A DNA stretch of 64,000 bases, from the NCBI GenBank assembly GCA_037953625.1, contig CM075651.1, positions 103,231,001 to 103,295,000 on the forward strand, written 5' to 3'. Shown piece by piece: positions 10,501 through 23,200 of the stretch. Made by a program: the position numbers and the translations under genes. The stretch's first letter is position 1, and each line of letters opens with the position of its first letter. Origin of the DNA: Crotalaria pallida (taxonomy: Eukaryota; Streptophyta; Magnoliopsida; Fabales; Fabaceae). Below the pieces are notes generated by a model. The model searched no databases. It saw nothing but the letters and a program-made list of their open reading frames with translations, and was not told the origin of the DNA.

Positions 10501-13500
10501 CCCGAAGGGACGTAGAGGGTGTAGCATGAGTCCTTGGAGGTTCTAACAAGTGTAGAATGGTTAAGAGAGTATTCTAAAGGCTTAGAATGGTCTAGTAATG
10601 TGTATTAGGACTTATACGAACATTAGAATGATCCTAAACAATGCTTGAGTCCCCAAGGGACGTAGAGGGTGTAGCTTGAGTCCTTGGAGGTTCTAACAAG
10701 TGTAGAATGGTTAAGAGAGTATTCTAAAGGCTTAGAATGGTCTAGGAATGTGTATTAGGACATATACGAACCTTTAGAATGATCCTAAACATTGCTTGGT
10801 ACCCCTAGGGATATAGAGGGTGTGCATGAGTCCATGGAGGTTCTAACAAGTGTAGAATGATTAAGAGAGTATTCTAAAGGCTTAGAATGGTCTAGGAATG
10901 TGTATTAGGACTTATACAAACATTAGAATGATCCTAAACAATGCTTGAGTCCCCAAGGGACGTAGAGGGTGTGGCATGAGTCCTTGGAGGTTCTAACAAG
11001 TGTAGAATGGTTAAGAGAGTATTCTAATGGCTTAGAATGGTCTAGGAATGTGTATTAGGACTTATAAGAACCTTCAGAATGATCCTAAACATTGCTTGGT
11101 ACCCCTAGGGACGTAGAGGGTGTATCATGAGTCCTTGGAGGTTCTAACAAGTGTAGAATGGTAAAGAGAGTATTCTAAAGGCTTAGAATGGTCTAGGAAT
11201 GTGTATTAGGACTTATACGAATATTAGAATGATCCTAAACAATGCTTTAGTCCCCATGGGACGTAGAGGGTGTAGCATGAGTCCTTGGAGGTTCTAACAA
11301 GTGTAGAATGGTTAAGAGAGTATTCTAAAGGCTTATAATGGTCAAGGAATGTGTATTAGGACATATACGAACCTTTAGAATGATCCTAAACATTGCTTGG
11401 TATCCTAAGGGACGTAGAGGGTGAAGCATGTGTTCATGGAGGTTCTAACAAGTGTAGAATGGTTAAGAGAGTATTCTAAAGGATTAGAATGGTCTAGGAA
11501 TGTGTTTTAGGACTTATAAAAACCATTAGAATGATCCTAAACATTGTTTGGTACCCTAAGGGACGTAGAGGGTGTAGCATGAGTCCTAGGAGGTTCTAAC
11601 AAGTGTAGAATGGTTAAGAGAGTATTCTAAAGGCTTAGAATGGTCTAGTAATGTGTATTAGCACTTATACGAACATTAGAATGATCCTAAACAATGCTTG
11701 AGTCCCCAAGGGATGTAGAGGGTGTAGCATGAGTCCTTGGAGGTTCTAACAAGTGTAGAATGGTTTAAAGAGTATTCTAAAGGCTTAGAATGGTCTAGGA
11801 ATGTGTATTAGGACATATACGAACCTTTAGAATGATCCTAAACATTGCTTGGTACCCCTAGGGATATAGAGGGTGTGGCATGAGTCCTTGGAGGTTCTAA
11901 CAAGTGTAGAATGATTAAGAGAGTATTCTAAAGGCTTAGAATGGTCTAGGAATGTGTATTAGGACTTATACGAACATTAGAATGATCCTAAACAATGCTT
12001 GAGTCCCCAAGGGACGTAGAGGGTGTGGCATGAGTTCTTGGAGGTTCTAACAAGTGTAGAATGGTCAAGAGAGTATTCTAATGGCTTAGAATGGTCTAGT
12101 AATGTGTATTAGGACTTATACGAACATTAGAATGATCCTAAACAATGCTTGAGCCCCCAAGGGATGTAGAGGGTGTAGCATGAGTCCTTGGAGGTTCTAA
12201 CAAGTGTAGAATGGTTAAGAGAGTATTCTAAAGGCTTAGAATGGTCTAGGAATGTGTATTAGGACATATACGAACCTTTAGAATGATCCTAAACATTGCT
12301 TGGTACCCCTAGGGATATAGAGGGTGTGGCATGAGTCCTTGGAGGTTCTAACAAGTGTAGAATGATTAAGAGAGTATTCTAAAGGCTTAGAATGGTCTAG
12401 GAATGTGTATTAGGACTTATACGAACATTAGAATGATCCTAAACAATGCTTGAGTCCCCAAGGGACGTAGAGGGTGTGGCATGAGTCCTTGGAGGTTCTA
12501 ACAAATGTAGAATGGTTAAGAGAGTATTCTAATTGCTTAGAATGGTCTAGGAATGTGTATTAGGACTTATAAGAACCTTCAGAATGATCCTAAACATTGC
12601 TTGGTACCCCTAGGGACGTAGAGGGTGTAGCATGAGTCCTTGGAGGTTCTAACAAGTGTAGAATGGTAAAGAGAGTATTCTAAAGGCTTAGAATGGTCTA
12701 GGAATGTGTATTAGGACTTATACGAATATTTGAATGATCCTAAACATTGGTTGGTACCCCTAGGGACGTAGAGAGGGTGTGGCATGAGTCCTTGGAGGTT
12801 CTAACAAGTGGAGAATGGTTAAGAGAGTATTCTAAAGGCTTAGAATGGTCTAGGAATGTGTATTAGGACATAAACGAACATTAGAATGATCCTAAACAAT
12901 GCTTGGGTCCCCAAGGGACGTAGAGGGTGTATCATGAGTCGTTGGCAATTCTAACAAGTGTAGAATGGTTAAGAGAGTATTCTAAAGGCTTAGAATGGTC
13001 TAGGAATGTGTATTAGGACTTATACGAATATTAGAATGATCCTAAACAATGCTTTAGTCCCCATGGGACGTAGAGGGTGTAGCATGAGTCCTTGGAGGTT
13101 CTAACAAGTGTAGAATGGTCAAGAGAGTATTCTAAAGGCTTATAATGGTCAAGGAATGTGTATTAGGACATATACGAACCTTTAGAATGATCCTAAACAT
13201 TGCTTGGTATCCCAAGGGACGTAGAGGGTGAAGCATGAGTCCTTGGAGGTTCTAACAAGTGTAGAATGGTTAAGAGAGTATTCTAATGGCTTAGAATGGT
13301 CTAGGAATGTGTATTAGGACTTATAAGAAACATTAGAATGATCCTAAACAATGCTTGAGTCCCCATGGGACGTTGAAGGTGTGGCATGAATCCTTGGAGG
13401 TTCTTACAAGTGTAGAATGGTTAAGAGAGTATTCTAAAGGCTTAGAATGGTCTAGGAATGTGTATTAGGACATATACGAATATTAGAATGATCCTAAACA

Positions 13501-13820
13501 ATGCTTTAGTCCCCATGGGACGTAGAGGGTGTAGCATGAGTCCTTGGAGGTTCTAACAAGTGTAGAATGGTTAAGAGAGTATTCTAATGGCTTAGAATGG
13601 TCTAGGAATGTGTATTAGGACTTATAAGAAACATTAGAATGATCCTAAACAATGCTTGAGTCCCCAAGGGACGTAGAGAGTGTAGCATGAGTCCTTGGAG
13701 GTTCTAACAAGTGTAGAATGGATAAGAGAGTATTCTAAAGGATTAGAATGGTCTAGGAATGTGTTTTAGGACTTATAAGAACCATTAGAATGATCCTAAA
13801 CATTGTTTGGTACCCGAAGG
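7578..13820 (+). repeat. Diverged satellite with scattered short duplications
   Basis: About 41 monomers without one dominant HOR. Traceable relations are: GTAGCTCGAG at 8571 matches 6150 (offset 2,421 bp, sixteen monomers); the ATACCTTGG monomer near 9430 matches the one near 3860; and the GGGATATAG monomer recurs at 10808, 11861 and 12312, the last two 451 bp apart. GTCGTTGGCAATTC near 12938 resembles GTCGTTGGCAGTTC near 15507. I see no gene, RNA or foreign sequence. Confidence 0.85.
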
Positions 13821-15508
13821 GACGTAGAGGGTGTAGCATGAGTCCTTGGAGGTTCTATCAAGTGTAGAATGGTTAAAAGAGTATTCTAAAGGCTTAGAAT
13901 GGTCTAGTAATGTGTATTAGGACTTATACGAACATTAGAATGATCCTAAACAATGCTTGAGTCCCCAAGGGACGTAGAGAGTGTAGCATGAGTCCTTGGA
14001 GGTTCTAACAAGTGTAGAATGGTTAAGAGAGTATTCTAAAGGCTTAGAATGGTCTAGGAATGTGTATTAGGACTTATAAGAACCATTAGAATGATCCTAA
14101 ACACTGCTTGGTGCCCCAAGGCACGTAAAGGGTGTAGCATGAGTCCTTGGAGGTTCTAACAAGTGTAGAATGGTTAAGAGAGTATTCTAAAGGCTTAGAA
14201 TGGTCTAGGAATGTGTATTAGGACTTATACAAACCTTGAGAATGATCCTAAACATTGCTTGGTATCCCAAGGGACGTAGAGGGTGTAGCATTTGTCCTTG
14301 GAGGTTCTAACAAGTGTAGAATGGTTAATGGAGTATTCTAAAGGATTAGAATGGTCTAGGAATGTGTTTTAGAACTTATACGAACCATTAGAATGATCCT
14401 AAACATTGGTTGGTACCCCTAGGGACGTAGAGAGGGTGTGGCATGAGTCCTTGGAGGTTCTAACAAGTGGAGAATGGTTAAGAGAGTATTCTAAAGGCTT
14501 AGAATGGTATAGGAATGTGTATTAGGACTTATACGAATATTAGAATGATCCTAAACAATGCTTTAGTCCCCATGGGACGTAGAGGGTGTAGTATGAGTCC
14601 TTGGAGGTTCTAACAAGTGTAGAATGGTTAAGAGAGTATTCTAATGGCTTAGAATGGTCTAGGAATGTGTATTAGGACTTATAAGAAACATTAGAATGAT
14701 CCTAAACAATGCTTGAGTCCCCAAGGGACGTAGAGAGTGTAGCATGAGTCCTTGGAGGTTCTAACAAGTGTAGAATGGTTAAGAGAGTATTCTAAAGGCT
14801 TAGAATGGTCTAGGAATGTATGTGTATTAGGACTTATACGAATATTAGAATGATCCTAAACAATGCTTTAATCCCCATGGGACGTAGAGGGTGTAGCATG
14901 AGTCCTTGGAGGTTCTATCAAGTGTAGAATGGTTAAGAGAGTATTCTAAAGGCTTAGAATGGTCTAGTAATGTGTATTAGGACTTATACGAACATTAGAA
15001 TGATCCTAAACAATGCTTGAGTCCCCAAGGGACGTAGAGAGTGTAGCATGAGTCCTTGGAGGTTCTAACAAGTGTAGAATGGTTAAGAGAGTATTCTAAA
15101 GGCTTAGAATGGTCTAGGAATGTGTATTAGGACTTATAAGAACCATTAGAATGATCCTAAACACTGCTTGGTGCCCCAAGGCACGTAAAGGGTGTAGCAT
15201 GAGTCCTTGGAGGTTCTAACAAGTGTAGAATGGTTAAGAGAGTATTCTAAAGGCTTAGAATGGTCTAGGAATGTGTATTAGGACTTATACGAACCTTGAG
15301 AATGATCCTAAACATTGCTTGGTATCCCAAGGGACGTAGAGGGTGTAGCATTTGTCCTTGGAGGTTCTAACAAGTGTAGAATGGTTAATGGAGTATTCTA
15401 AAGGATTAGAATGGTCTAGGAATGTGTTTTAGGACTTATACGAACCATTAGAATGATCCTAAACATTGGTTGGTACCCCTAGGGACGTAGAGAGGGTGTG
15501 GCATGAGT
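13821..15508 (+). repeat. 1,060 bp tandem duplication
   Basis: 13821-14448 matches 14881-15508. Shared markers are GGTTCTATCAAG (13851 and 14911), GCACGTAAAGG (14121 and 15181) and GTAGAGAGGGTG after 14421 and 15481. The copies differ at a few sites, such as TTAAAAGAG against TTAAGAGAG. Seven monomers would be about 1,056 bp; the excess comes from a 4-base insertion reading AATGTATGTGTATTAGG near 14816. Confidence 0.8.
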
Positions 15509-16759
15509 CGTTGGCAGTTCTAACAAGTGTAGAATGGTTAAGAGAGTATTCTAAAGGCTTAGAATGGTCTAGGAATGTGTATTAGGACTTATACGAATAT
15601 TAGAATGATCCTAAACAATGCTTTAGTCCCCATGGGACGTAGAGGGTGTAGCATGAGTCCTTGGAGGTTCTAACAAGTGTAGAATGGTTAAGAGAGTATT
15701 CTAAAGGCTTATAATGGTCAAGGAATGTGTATTAGGACATATACGAACCTTTAGAATGATCCTAAACATTGCTTGGTATCCCAAGGGACGTAGAGGGCGA
15801 AGCATGAGTCCTTGGAGGTTCTAACAAGTGTAGAATGGTTAAGAGAGTATTCTAATGGCTTAGAATGGTCTAGGAATGTGTATTAGGACTTATAAGAAAC
15901 ATTAGAATGATCCTAAACAATGCTTGAGTCCCCATGGGACGTTGAAGGTGTGGCATGAATCCTTGGAGGTTCTTACAAGTGTAGAATGGTTAAGAGAGTA
16001 TTCTAAAGGCTTAGAATGGTCTAGGAATGTGAATTAGGACTTATACGAACCTTGAGAATGATCCTAAACATTGCTTGGTATCCCAAGGGACGTAGAGGGT
16101 GTAGCATGTGTCCTTGGAGGTTCTAACAAGTGTAGAATGGTTAATGGAGTATTCTAAAGGATTAGAATGGTCTAGGAATGTGTTTTAGGACTTATACGAA
16201 CCATTAGAATGATCCTAAACATTGCTTGGTATCCCAAGGGACGTAGAGGGTGTAGCATGTGTCCTTGGGGGTTCTAACAAGTGTAGAATGGTTAATAGAG
16301 TATTCGAAAGGATTAGAATGGTCTAGGAATATGTTTTTAGGACTTATACGAACCATTAGAATGATCCTAAACATTGTTTGGTACCCTAAGGGACGTAGAG
16401 GGTGTAGCATGAGTCCTTGGAGGTTCTAACACGTGTAGAATGGTTAAGAGAGTATTCTAAAGGCTTAGAATGGTCTGGGAATGTGTATTAGGACTTATAA
16501 GAACCATTAGAATGATCCTAAACACTGCTTGGTGCCCCAAGGCACGTAAAGGGTGTAGCATGAGTCCTTGGAGGTTCTAACAAGTGTAGAATGGTTAAGA
16601 GAGTATTCTAAAGGCTTAGAAGGGTCTAGGAATGTGTATTAGGACTTATAAGAACCATTAGAATGATCCTAAACATTGCTTGAGTCCCCAAGGCACGTAA
16701 AGGGTGTAGCATGAGTCCTTGGAGGTTCTAACAAGTGTAGAATGGTTAAGAGAGTACTC
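15509..16759 (+). repeat. Diverged monomers at the edge of the HOR region
   Basis: About eight monomers, including a third GCACGTAAAGG copy at 16542 and one with TATTCGAAAGG near 16301. Two consecutive 151-152 bp monomers near 16210-16400 retain the older GTTTTTAGG form. No gene is seen. Confidence 0.85.
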
Positions 16760-19700
16760 TAAAGGCTTAGAATGGTCTAGGAATGTGTATTAGGACTTAT
16801 AAGAAACATTAGAATGATCCTAAACAATGCTTCAGTCCCCAAGGGACGTAGAGGGTGTAGCATGAGTCCTTGGAGGTCTAACAAGTGTAGAATGGTTAAG
16901 AGAGTATTCTAAAGGATTAGAATGGTCTAGGAATGTGTTTTAGGACTTATAAGAACCATTAGAATGATCCTAAACATTGTTTGGTAACCTAAGGGACGTA
17001 GAGGGTGTAGCATGAGTCCTTGGAGGTTCTAAAAAGTGTATAATGGTTAAGAGAGTATTCTAAATGCTTAGAATGGTCTAGGAATGTGTATTAGGACTTA
17101 TAAGAACATTAGAATGATCCTAACCAATGCTTGAGTCCCCAAGGGACGTAGAGGGTGTGGCATGAGTCCTTGGAGGTTCTAACAAGTGTAGAATGGTTAA
17201 GAGAGTATTCTAATGGCTTAGAATGGTCTAGGAATGTGTATTAGGACTTATAAGAACCTTCAGAATGATCCTAAACATTGCTTGGTACCCCTAGGGACGT
17301 AGAGGGTGTAGCATGAGTCCGTGGAGGTTCTAACAAGTGTAGAATGGTTAAGAGAGTATTCTAAAGGCTTAGAATGGTCTAGGAATGTGTATTAGGACTT
17401 ATACGAATATTAGAATGATCCTAAACAATGCTTTAGTCCCTAAGGGACGTAGAGGGTGTAGCATGAGTCCTTGGAGGTTCTAACAAGTGTAGAATGGTTA
17501 AGAGAGTATTCTAAAGGCTTAGAATGGTCTAGGAATGTGTATTAGGACATATACGAACCTTTAGAATGATCCTAAACATTGTTTGGTATCCCAAGGGACG
17601 TAGAGGGTGTAGCATGTGTCCTTGGAGGTTCTAAAAAGTGTAGAATGGTTAAGAGAGTATTCTAAAGGCTTATATCTAGGAATGTGTATTAGGACTTATA
17701 AGAAACATTAGAATGATCATAAACAATGCTTGAGTCCCCAAGGGACGTAGAGGGTGTAGCATGAGTCCTTGGAGGTTCTAGCAAGTGTAGAATGGTTAAT
17801 AGAGTATTCCCAAGGTTTAGAATGGTCTAGAAATGTGTTTTAGGACTTATAAGAACCATTAGAATGATCCTAAACATTGTTTGGTAACCTAAGGGACGTA
17901 GAGGGTGTAGCATGAGTCCTTGGAGGTTCTAAAAAGTGTATAATGGTTAAGAGAGTATTCTAAATGCTTAGAATGGTCTAGGAATGTGTATTAGGACTTA
18001 TAAGAACATTAGAATGATCCTAACCAATGCTTGAGTCCCCAAGGGACGTAGAGGGTGTGGCATGAGTCCTTGGAGGTTCTAACAAGTGTAGAATGGTTAA
18101 GAGAGTATTCTAATGGCTTAGAATGGTCTAGGAATGTGTATTAGGACTTATAAGAACCTTCAGAATGATCCTAAACATTGCTTGGTACCCCTAGGGACGT
18201 AGAGGGTGTAGCATGAGTCCGTGGAGGTTCTAACAAGTGTAGAATGGTTAAGAGAGTATTCTAAAGGCTTAGAATGGTCTAGGAATGTGTATTAGGACTT
18301 ATACGAATATTAGAATGATCCTAAACAATGCTTTAGTCCCTAAGGGACGTAGAGGGTGTAGCATGAGTCCTTGGAGGTTCTAACAAGTGTAGAATGGTTA
18401 AGAGAGTATTCTAAAGGCTTAGAATGGTCTAGGAATGTGTATTAGGACATATACGAACCTTTAGAATGATCCTAAACATTGATTGCTATCCCAAGGGACG
18501 TAGAGGGTGTAGCATGTGTCCATGGAGGTTCTAACAAGTGTAGAATGGTTAAGAGAGTATTCTAAAGGCTTAGAATGGTCTAGGAATGTGTATTAGGACT
18601 TATAAGAAACATTAGAATGATCCTAAACAATGCTTCAGTCCCCAAGGGACGTAGAGGGTGTAGCATGAGTCCTTGGAGGTCTAACAAGTGTAGAATGGTT
18701 AAGAGAGTATTCTAAAGGATTAGAATGGTCTAGGAATGTGTTTTAGGACTTATAAGAACCATTAGAATGATCCTAAACATTGTTTGGTAACCTAAGGGAC
18801 GTAGAGGGTGTAGCATGAGTCCTTGGAGGTTCTAAAAAGTGTATAATGGTTAAGAGAGTATTCTAAATGCTTAGAATGGTCTAGGAATGTGTATTAGGAC
18901 TTATAAGAACATTAGAATGATCCTAACCAATGCTTGAGTCCCCAAGGGACGTAGAGGGTGTGGCATGAGTCCTTGGAGGTTCTAACAAGTGTAGAATGGT
19001 TAAGAGAGTATTCTAATGGCTTAGAATGGTCTAGGAATGTGTATTAGGACTTATAAGAACCTTCAGAATGATCCTAAACATTGCTTGGTACCCCTAGGGA
19101 CGTAGAGGGTGTAGCATGAGTCCGTGGAGGTTCTAACAAGTGTAGAATGGTTAAGAGAGTATTCTAAAGGCTTAGAATGGTCTAGGAATGTGTATTAGGA
19201 CTTATACGAATATTAGAATGATCCTAAACAATGCTTTAGTCCCTAAGGGACGTAGAGGGTGTAGCATGAGTCCTTGGAGGTTCTAACAAGTGTAGAATGG
19301 TTAAGAGAGTATTCTAAAGGCTTAGAATGGTCTAGGAATGTGTATTAGGACATATACGAACCTTTAGAATGATCCTAAACATTGTTTGGTATCCCAAGGG
19401 ACGTAGAGGGTGTAGCATGTGTCCTTGGAGGTTCTAAAAAGTGTAGAATGGTTAAGAGAGTATTCTAAAGGCTTATATCTAGGAATGTGTATTAGGACTT
19501 ATAAGAAACATTAGAATGATCATAAACAATGCTTGAGTCCCCAAGGGACGTAGAGGGTGTAGCATGAGTCCTTGGAGGTTCTAGCAAGTGTAGAATGGTT
19601 AATAGAGTATTCCCAAGGTTTAGAATGGTCTAGAAATGTGTTTTAGGACTTATAAGAACCATTAGAATGATCCTAAACATTGTTTGGTAACCTAAGGGAC

Positions 19701-20283
19701 GTAGAGGGTGTAGCATGAGTCCTTGGAGGTTCTAAAAAGTGTATAATGGTTAAGAGAGTATTCTAAATGCTTAGAATGGTCTAGGAATGTGTATTAGGAC
19801 TTATAAGAACATTAGAATGATCCTAACCAATGCTTGAGTCCCCAAGGGACGTAGAGGGTGTGGCATGAGTCCTTGGAGGTTCTAACAAGTGTAGAATGGT
19901 TAAGAGAGTATTCTAATGGCTTAGAATGGTCTAGGAATGTGTATTAGGACTTATAAGAACCTTCAGAATGATCCTAAACATTGCTTGGTACCCCTAGGGA
20001 CGTAGAGGGTGTAGCATGAGTCCGTGGAGGTTCTAACAAGTGTAGAATGGTTAAGAGAGTATTCTAAAGGCTTAGAATGGTCTAGGAATGTGTATTAGGA
20101 CTTATACGAATATTAGAATGATCCTAAACAATGCTTTAGTCCCTAAGGGACGTAGAGGGTGTAGCATGAGTCCTTGGAGGTTCTAACAAGTGTAGAATGG
20201 TTAAGAGAGTATTCTAAAGGCTTAGAATGGTCTAGGAATGTGTATTAGGACATATACGAACCTTTAGAATGATCCTAAACATT
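16760..20283 (+). repeat. 1,803 bp twelve-monomer HOR, about 1.9 copies
   Basis: Markers recur 1,803 bp apart: TTCAGTCCCC at 16831 and 18634, type A starts at 16995 and 18798 and at 17895 and 19698, and the shortened stretch TATATCTAGG at 17671 and 19474. Each twelve-mer is two six-mers of unequal length (900 and 903 bp), because one carries a 4-base net deletion and the other a 1-base deletion (GGAGGTCTAAC). The third occurrence of TATATCTAGG at 22633 shows that part of this unit spread further right. Confidence 0.85.
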
Positions 20284-23200
20284 GCTTGCTATCCCAAGGG
20301 ACGTAGAGGGTGTAGCATGTGTCCATGGAGGTTCTAACAAGTGTAGAATGGTTAAGAGAGTATTCTAAAGGCTTAGAATGGTCTAGGAATGTGTATTAGG
20401 ACTTATAAGAACCTTCAGAATGATCCTAAACATTGCTTGGTACCCCTAGGGACGTAGAGGGTGTAGCATGAGTCCGTGGAGGTTCTAACAAGTGTAGAAT
20501 GGTTAAGAGAGTATTCTAAAGGCTTAGAATGGTCTAGGAATGTGTATTAGGACTTATACGAATATTAGAATGATCCTAAACAATGCTTTAGTCCCTAAGG
20601 GATGTAGAGGGTGTAGCATGAGTCCTTGGAGGTTCTAGAAAGTGTAGAATGGTTAAGAGAGTATTCTGAAGGCTTAGAATGGTCTAGGAATGTGTATTAG
20701 GACATATACGAACCTTTAGAATGATCCTAAACAATGCTTTAGTCCCTAAGGGACGTAGAGGGTGTAGCATGAGTCCTTGGAGGTTCTAACAAGTGTAGAA
20801 TGGTTAAGAGAGTATTCTAAAGGATTAGAATGGTCTAGGAATGTGTTTTAGGACTTATAAGAACCATTAGAATGATCCTAAACTTTGTTTGGTAACCTAA
20901 GGGACGTAGAGGGTGTAGCATGAGTCCTTGGAGGTTCTAAAAAGTGTATAATGGTTAAGAGAGTATTCTAAATGCTTAGAATGGTCTAGGAATGTGTATT
21001 AGGACTTATAAGAACATTAGAATGATCCTATACAATGCTTGAGTCCCCAAGGGACGTAGAGGGTGTAGCATGAGTCCTTGGAGGTTCTAGCAAGTGTAGA
21101 ATGGTTAATAGAGTATTCCAAAGGTTTAGAATGGTCTAGAAATGTGTTTTAGGACTTATAAGAACCATTAGAATGATCCTAAACATTGTTTGGTAACCTA
21201 AGGGACGTAGAGGGTGTAGCATGAGTCCTTGGAGGTTCTAAAAAGTGTATAATGGTTAAGAGAGTATTCTAAATGCTTAGAATGGTCTAGGAATGTGTAT
21301 TAGGACTTATAAGAACATTAGAATGATCCTAACCAATGCTTGAGTCCCCAAGGGACGTAGAGGGTGTGGCATGAGTCCTTGGAGGTTCTAACAAGTGTAG
21401 AATGGTGAAGAGAGTATTCTAATGGCTTAGAATGGTCTAGGAATGTGTATTAGGACTTATAAGAACCTTCAGAATGATCCTAAACATTGCTTGGTACCCC
21501 TAGGGACGTAGAGGGTGTAGCATGAGTCCGTGGAGGTTCTAACAAGTGTAGAATGGTTAAGAGAGTATTCTAAAGGCTTAGAATGGTCTAGGAATGTGTA
21601 TTAGGACTTATACGAATATTAGAATGATCCTAAACAATGCTTTAGTCCCTAAGGGACGTAGAGGGTGTAGCATGAGTCCTTGGAGGTTCTAACAAGTGTA
21701 GAATGGTTAAGAGAGTATTCTAAAGGCTTAGAATGGTCTAGGAATGTGTATTAGGACATATAAGAAACATTAGAATGATCCTATACAATGCTTGAGTCCC
21801 CAAGGGACGTAGAGGGTGTAGCATGAGTCCTTGGAGGTTCTAGCAAGTGTAGAATGGTTAATAGAGTATTCCAAAGGTTTAGAATGGTCTAGAAATGTGT
21901 TTTAGGACTTATAAGAACCATTAGAATGATCCTAAACATTGTTTGGTAACCTAAGGGACGTAGAGGGTGTAGCATGAGTCCTTGGAGGTTCTAAAAAGTG
22001 TATAATGGTTAAGAGAGTATTCTAAATGCTTAGAATGGTCTAGGAATGTGTATTAGGACTTATAAGAACATTAGAATGATCCTAACCAATGCTTGAGTCC
22101 CCAAGGGACGTAGAGGGTGTGGCATGAGTCCTTGGAGGTTCTAACAAGTGTAGAATGGTGAAGAGAGTATTCTAATGGCTTAGAATGGTCTAGGAATGTG
22201 TATTAGGACTTATAAGAACCTTCAGAATGATCCTAAACATTGCTTGGTACCCCTAGGGACGTAGAGGGTGTAGCATGAGTCCGTGGAGGTTCTAACAAGT
22301 GTAGAATGGTTAAGAGAGTATTCTAAAGGCTTAGAATGGTCTAGGAATGTGTATTAGGACTTATACGAATATTAGAATGATCCTAAACAATGCTTTAGTC
22401 CCTAAGGGACGTAGAGGGTGTAGCATGAGTCCTTGGAGGTTCTAACAAGTGTAGAATGGTTAAGAGAGTATTCTAAAGGCTTAGAATGGTCTAGGAATGT
22501 GTATTAGGACATATACGAACCTTTAGAATGATCCTAAACATTGTTTGCTATCCCAAGGGACGTAGAGGGTGTAGCATGTGTCCTTGGAGGTTCTAAAAAG
22601 TGTAGAATGGTTAAGAGAGTATTCTAAAGGCTTATATCTAGGAATGTGTATTAGGACTTATAAGAAACATTAGAATGATCATAAACAATGCTTGAGTCCC
22701 CAAGGGACGTAGAGGGTGTAGCATGAGTCCTTGGAGGTTCTAGCAAGTGTAGAATGGTTAATAGAGTATTCCCAAGGTTTAGAATGGTCTAGAAATGTGT
22801 TTTAGGACTTATAAGAACCATTAGAATGATCCTAAACATTGTTTGGTAACCTAAGGGACGTAGAGGGTGTAGCATGAGTCCTTGGAGGTTCTAAAAAGTG
22901 TATAATGGTTAAGAGAGTATTCTAAATGCTTAGAATGGTCTAGGAATGTGTATTAGGACTTATAAGAACATTAGAATGATCCTAACCAATGCTTGAGTCC
23001 CCAAGGGACGTAGAGGGTGTGGCATGAGTCCTTGGAGGTTCTAACAAGTGTAGAATGGTTAAGAGAGTATTCTAATGGCTTAGAATGGTCTAGGAATGTG
23101 TATTAGGACTTATAAGAACCTTCAGAATGATCCTAAACATTGCTTGGTACCCCTAGGGACGTAGAGGGTGTAGCATGAGTCCGTGGAGGTTCTAACAAGT

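Noticed and set aside
14811..14830. 4-base insertion AATGTATGTGTATT as a possible transposon footprint
   Set aside because: It is a simple local duplication of neighbouring bases, seen once, with no inverted repeats.
16291..16320. CENP-B box
   Set aside because: No monomer type contains the TTCG-then-CGGG core; the single TATTCGAAAGG is an isolated variant.
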